The notes under the pieces are model-generated. The model worked only from the letters and a program-made list of their open reading frames with translations, made no database searches and was not told the DNA's origin. Position numbers and translations under genes: made by a program. Shown here in pieces: positions 5,337-7,013 of a stretch of DNA of 7,013 bases (the stretch's first letter is position 1; each line of letters starts with the position of its first letter). This DNA comes from Flavobacteriaceae bacterium (GTDB lineage Bacteria; Bacteroidota; Bacteroidia; Flavobacteriales; Flavobacteriaceae), in the NCBI GenBank assembly GCA_020347545.1, contig CP070731.1, positions 257,700 to 264,712 of the forward strand, in the 5' to 3' direction.

Positions 5337-7013
5337 ATGGCATATACTGCAAGCATAGAAGATGAGAGAAAGGAGATAGCGATCCGTTATAAGGACATGC
5401 TTAAGGACACGTATCAAACTTTATCGAATGAAGATAAACTATTGATCCGTAAAGCCTTTGATATATCAGCTGATGCACATAAGGATCAAAGACGTAAAAC
5501 AGGGGAGCCTTATATTTTTCATCCCATTGCTGTGGCTAAAATTGTGGCCAATGAAATAGGACTGGGAGCCTACTCTATTGCTGCAGCATTACTCCACGAC
5601 GTTGTGGAAGATACCGATTACACCTTTGCGGACATCGAACAATTATTTGGTGAGACCATTGCCAAAATTGTTAACGGACTCACTAAAATTTCAAAATTAC
5701 AGAAGGACCAGAATGCATCCATTCAGGCAGAGAATTTCAGAAAAATGCTGCTTACCCTAAATGACGATGTGAGGGTGATTCTGATCAAAATTGCGGATCG
5801 GCTTCACAATATGCAGACCCTTGATTCCATGCGCGAGGACAAACAGGTAAAAATAGCATCTGAAACCCTATTCATTTACGCGCCCCTGGCGCATAGGCTC
5901 GGACTTTATAATATTAAAACAAAACTTGAAGACTTAGGTCTTAAGTATACTGAAAGCGAAGTATATACCGATATAAAAAATAAAATATTCGAAAGTGAGG
6001 AGGAGCAACAGAAATATATCGATAGTTTTACGAAGACCATAAAGAAATCATTGGATCAGGAGGGTTTTACCTACACGATTAAAGGAAGGACGAAATCTAT
6101 CTATTCCATCAGAAGAAAGATGCTGAATCAGGCTGTTTCCTTTGATGAAGTCTATGATAAATTTGCGATACGGATTGTTTATGATTCGACTTTAAAAGAT
6201 GAAAAATTCGATGCATGGAAAATATATTCCATCGTAACTGATCACTTCAGCCCCAACCCGAACAGACTAAGAGACTGGATTACCCAGCCCAAAACTACGG
6301 GTTATGAGTCGCTTCACACGACTGTTATGGGGCCACAGGGAAAATGGGTGGAGGTACAGATCAGATCCTCAAGAATGGACGAGATCGCCGAAAAAGGATA
6401 TGCGGCACATTTTAAATACAAACACGGATCTCAAAAAGAGAGCGGATTGGAGGAATGGCTTAACAAGCTGAGAGAATCACTTGAGAACCCGGATGTCAAC
6501 GCGGTAGATTTTGTGGAACAGTTCAAACTCAATCTTTATGCCAAGGAGATTTATGTATTTACTCCGGACGGAGACATTAAATCCTTGCCAAAAGGTGCCA
6601 CAGCTTTGGATTTTGCCTTCGCCATACATTCAGAGATCGGTATGCGCTGCAGGGCGGCAAAAGTAAATGGTCGCCTTACTCAGATAAGCAAAGAACTTCA
6701 TAGTGGAGATCAGGTTGAGATCATTACTGCCAAGAATCAGAAGCCGAAGCTCGCCTGGCTGGATATCGTAAAAACGGCCCGCGCTAAATCGAAAATTAAG
6801 AGTATTCTTAAAGAAGAGCATAAAATTATTGCCAAAGAAGGAAAAGAGGTGCTGGATCGTAAGCTGCGTCATTTGAAAATAAAATTGAACGAAAAAACGA
6901 TCAACGAACTTGTCAACTTTTTTAAGCTTAAAACAAGTTTCGATCTTTTCTATAAAATTGGCAACGGGTCAATTGACAATCAGCAGCTGAAGAAATATGC
7001 AAGTCAAAGATCC
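5337..7013 (+). CDS. rel: Bifunctional (p)ppGpp synthetase/hydrolase, RelA/SpoT family (C-terminus missing)
   Basis: Makes the alarmone (p)ppGpp from ATP and GDP/GTP and also breaks it down, driving the stringent response in the cytoplasm. The frame stays open from ATG 5337 through 559 codons to the window edge; full-length relatives have about 730-750 residues. The hydrolase HD domain (about 35-190) is intact: RRKTGEPYIFHP (H62), LLHDVVEDT (H87, D88, E91, D92) and IKIADRLHNM (D154). The synthetase domain (about 240-365) has GRTKSIYSIRRKM (R251, K253, R259), D274 in YDKFAIRI, GYESLHT (Y323) and VEVQIR (E339, Q341, R343). Between them RLRD (310-313) occupies the place of RXKD in bifunctional enzymes, not EXDD as in monofunctional RelA. 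A TGS domain follows (about 402-464) and then the start of the helical region. Zinc-finger and ACT domains would lie beyond the edge. With both active sites preserved this is a Rel-type enzyme. Confidence 0.97.
   Translation, partial: MAYTASIEDERKEIAIRYKDMLKDTYQTLSNEDKLLIRKAFDISADAHKDQRRKTGEPYIFHPIAVAKIVANEIGLGAYSIAAALLHDVVEDTDYTFADIEQLFGETIAKIVNGLTKISKLQKDQNASIQAENFRKMLLTLNDDVRVILIKIADRLHNMQTLDSMREDKQVKIASETLFIYAPLAHRLGLYNIKTKLEDLGLKYTESEVYTDIKNKIFESEEEQQKYIDSFTKTIKKSLDQEGFTYTIKGRTKSIYSIRRKMLNQAVSFDEVYDKFAIRIVYDSTLKDEKFDAWKIYSIVTDHFSPNPNRLRDWITQPKTTGYESLHTTVMGPQGKWVEVQIRSSRMDEIAEKGYAAHFKYKHGSQKESGLEEWLNKLRESLENPDVNAVDFVEQFKLNLYAKEIYVFTPDGDIKSLPKGATALDFAFAIHSEIGMRCRAAKVNGRLTQISKELHSGDQVEIITAKNQKPKLAWLDIVKTARAKSKIKSILKEEHKIIAKEGKEVLDRKLRHLKIKLNEKTINELVNFFKLKTSFDLFYKIGNGSIDNQQLKKYASQRS

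Noticed and set aside
5578..5760. Plus-strand frame of 60 codons within rel
   Set aside because: It overlaps the conserved HD domain coding sequence in another frame and is best explained as a shadow.
6630..6872. Minus-strand frame of 80 codons within rel
   Set aside because: Antisense to the TGS and helical region of rel, with no independent support.

Overview
The window looks like an ordinary chromosomal housekeeping segment from a member of the Bacteroidota, most likely a flavobacterium. The evidence is moderately AT-rich DNA, A/T-rich leaders without clear Shine-Dalgarno sequences, promoter-like TAnnTTTG elements, a DUF3810 protein (a family I know mainly from Bacteroidota), and a DnaB of about 507 residues with an acidic ...DVPF tail. 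I see no insertion sequence, phage gene, CRISPR array, tRNA or rRNA, and no sign of recent transfer.

Layout. On the minus strand at the left are the first 70 codons of an exported protein of the flavobacterial 'asparagine synthetase B' type (1-211, cut by the window edge). Twenty bases upstream of it lies dnaB (232-1755), so the two probably form one operon read leftward. A 288-base AT-rich divergent intergenic region (1756-2043) holds several short palindromes and candidate promoters. On the plus strand follow a DUF3810 putative membrane zinc metalloprotease (2044-3117), a TrmH/SpoU-type RNA 2'-O-methyltransferase (3154-3966), a Ste24-like M48 membrane metalloprotease (4026-5255), and a bifunctional Rel/SpoT-type (p)ppGpp synthetase/hydrolase (5337 to beyond 7013, cut by the right edge).

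How the genes fit together. DnaB unwinds DNA at the fork, the methyltransferase modifies structured RNA, the two membrane zincins probably handle membrane or envelope protein turnover, and Rel couples nutrient stress to growth. These are growth and quality-control functions and not an obvious single pathway. Gaps of 36 and 59 bases suggest that DUF3810, the methyltransferase and the M48 gene could share a transcript, while rel probably also has its own promoter.

No clearly new system is visible. The observations most worth a second look are three 15-bp tandem repeats directly before the M48 start codon, the last of which is perfectly complementary over 10 nt to a site inside that gene's coding sequence; an SSB-like acidic tip on DnaB; and a 22-bp perfect palindrome with mutually exclusive hairpin partners upstream of the DUF3810 gene.
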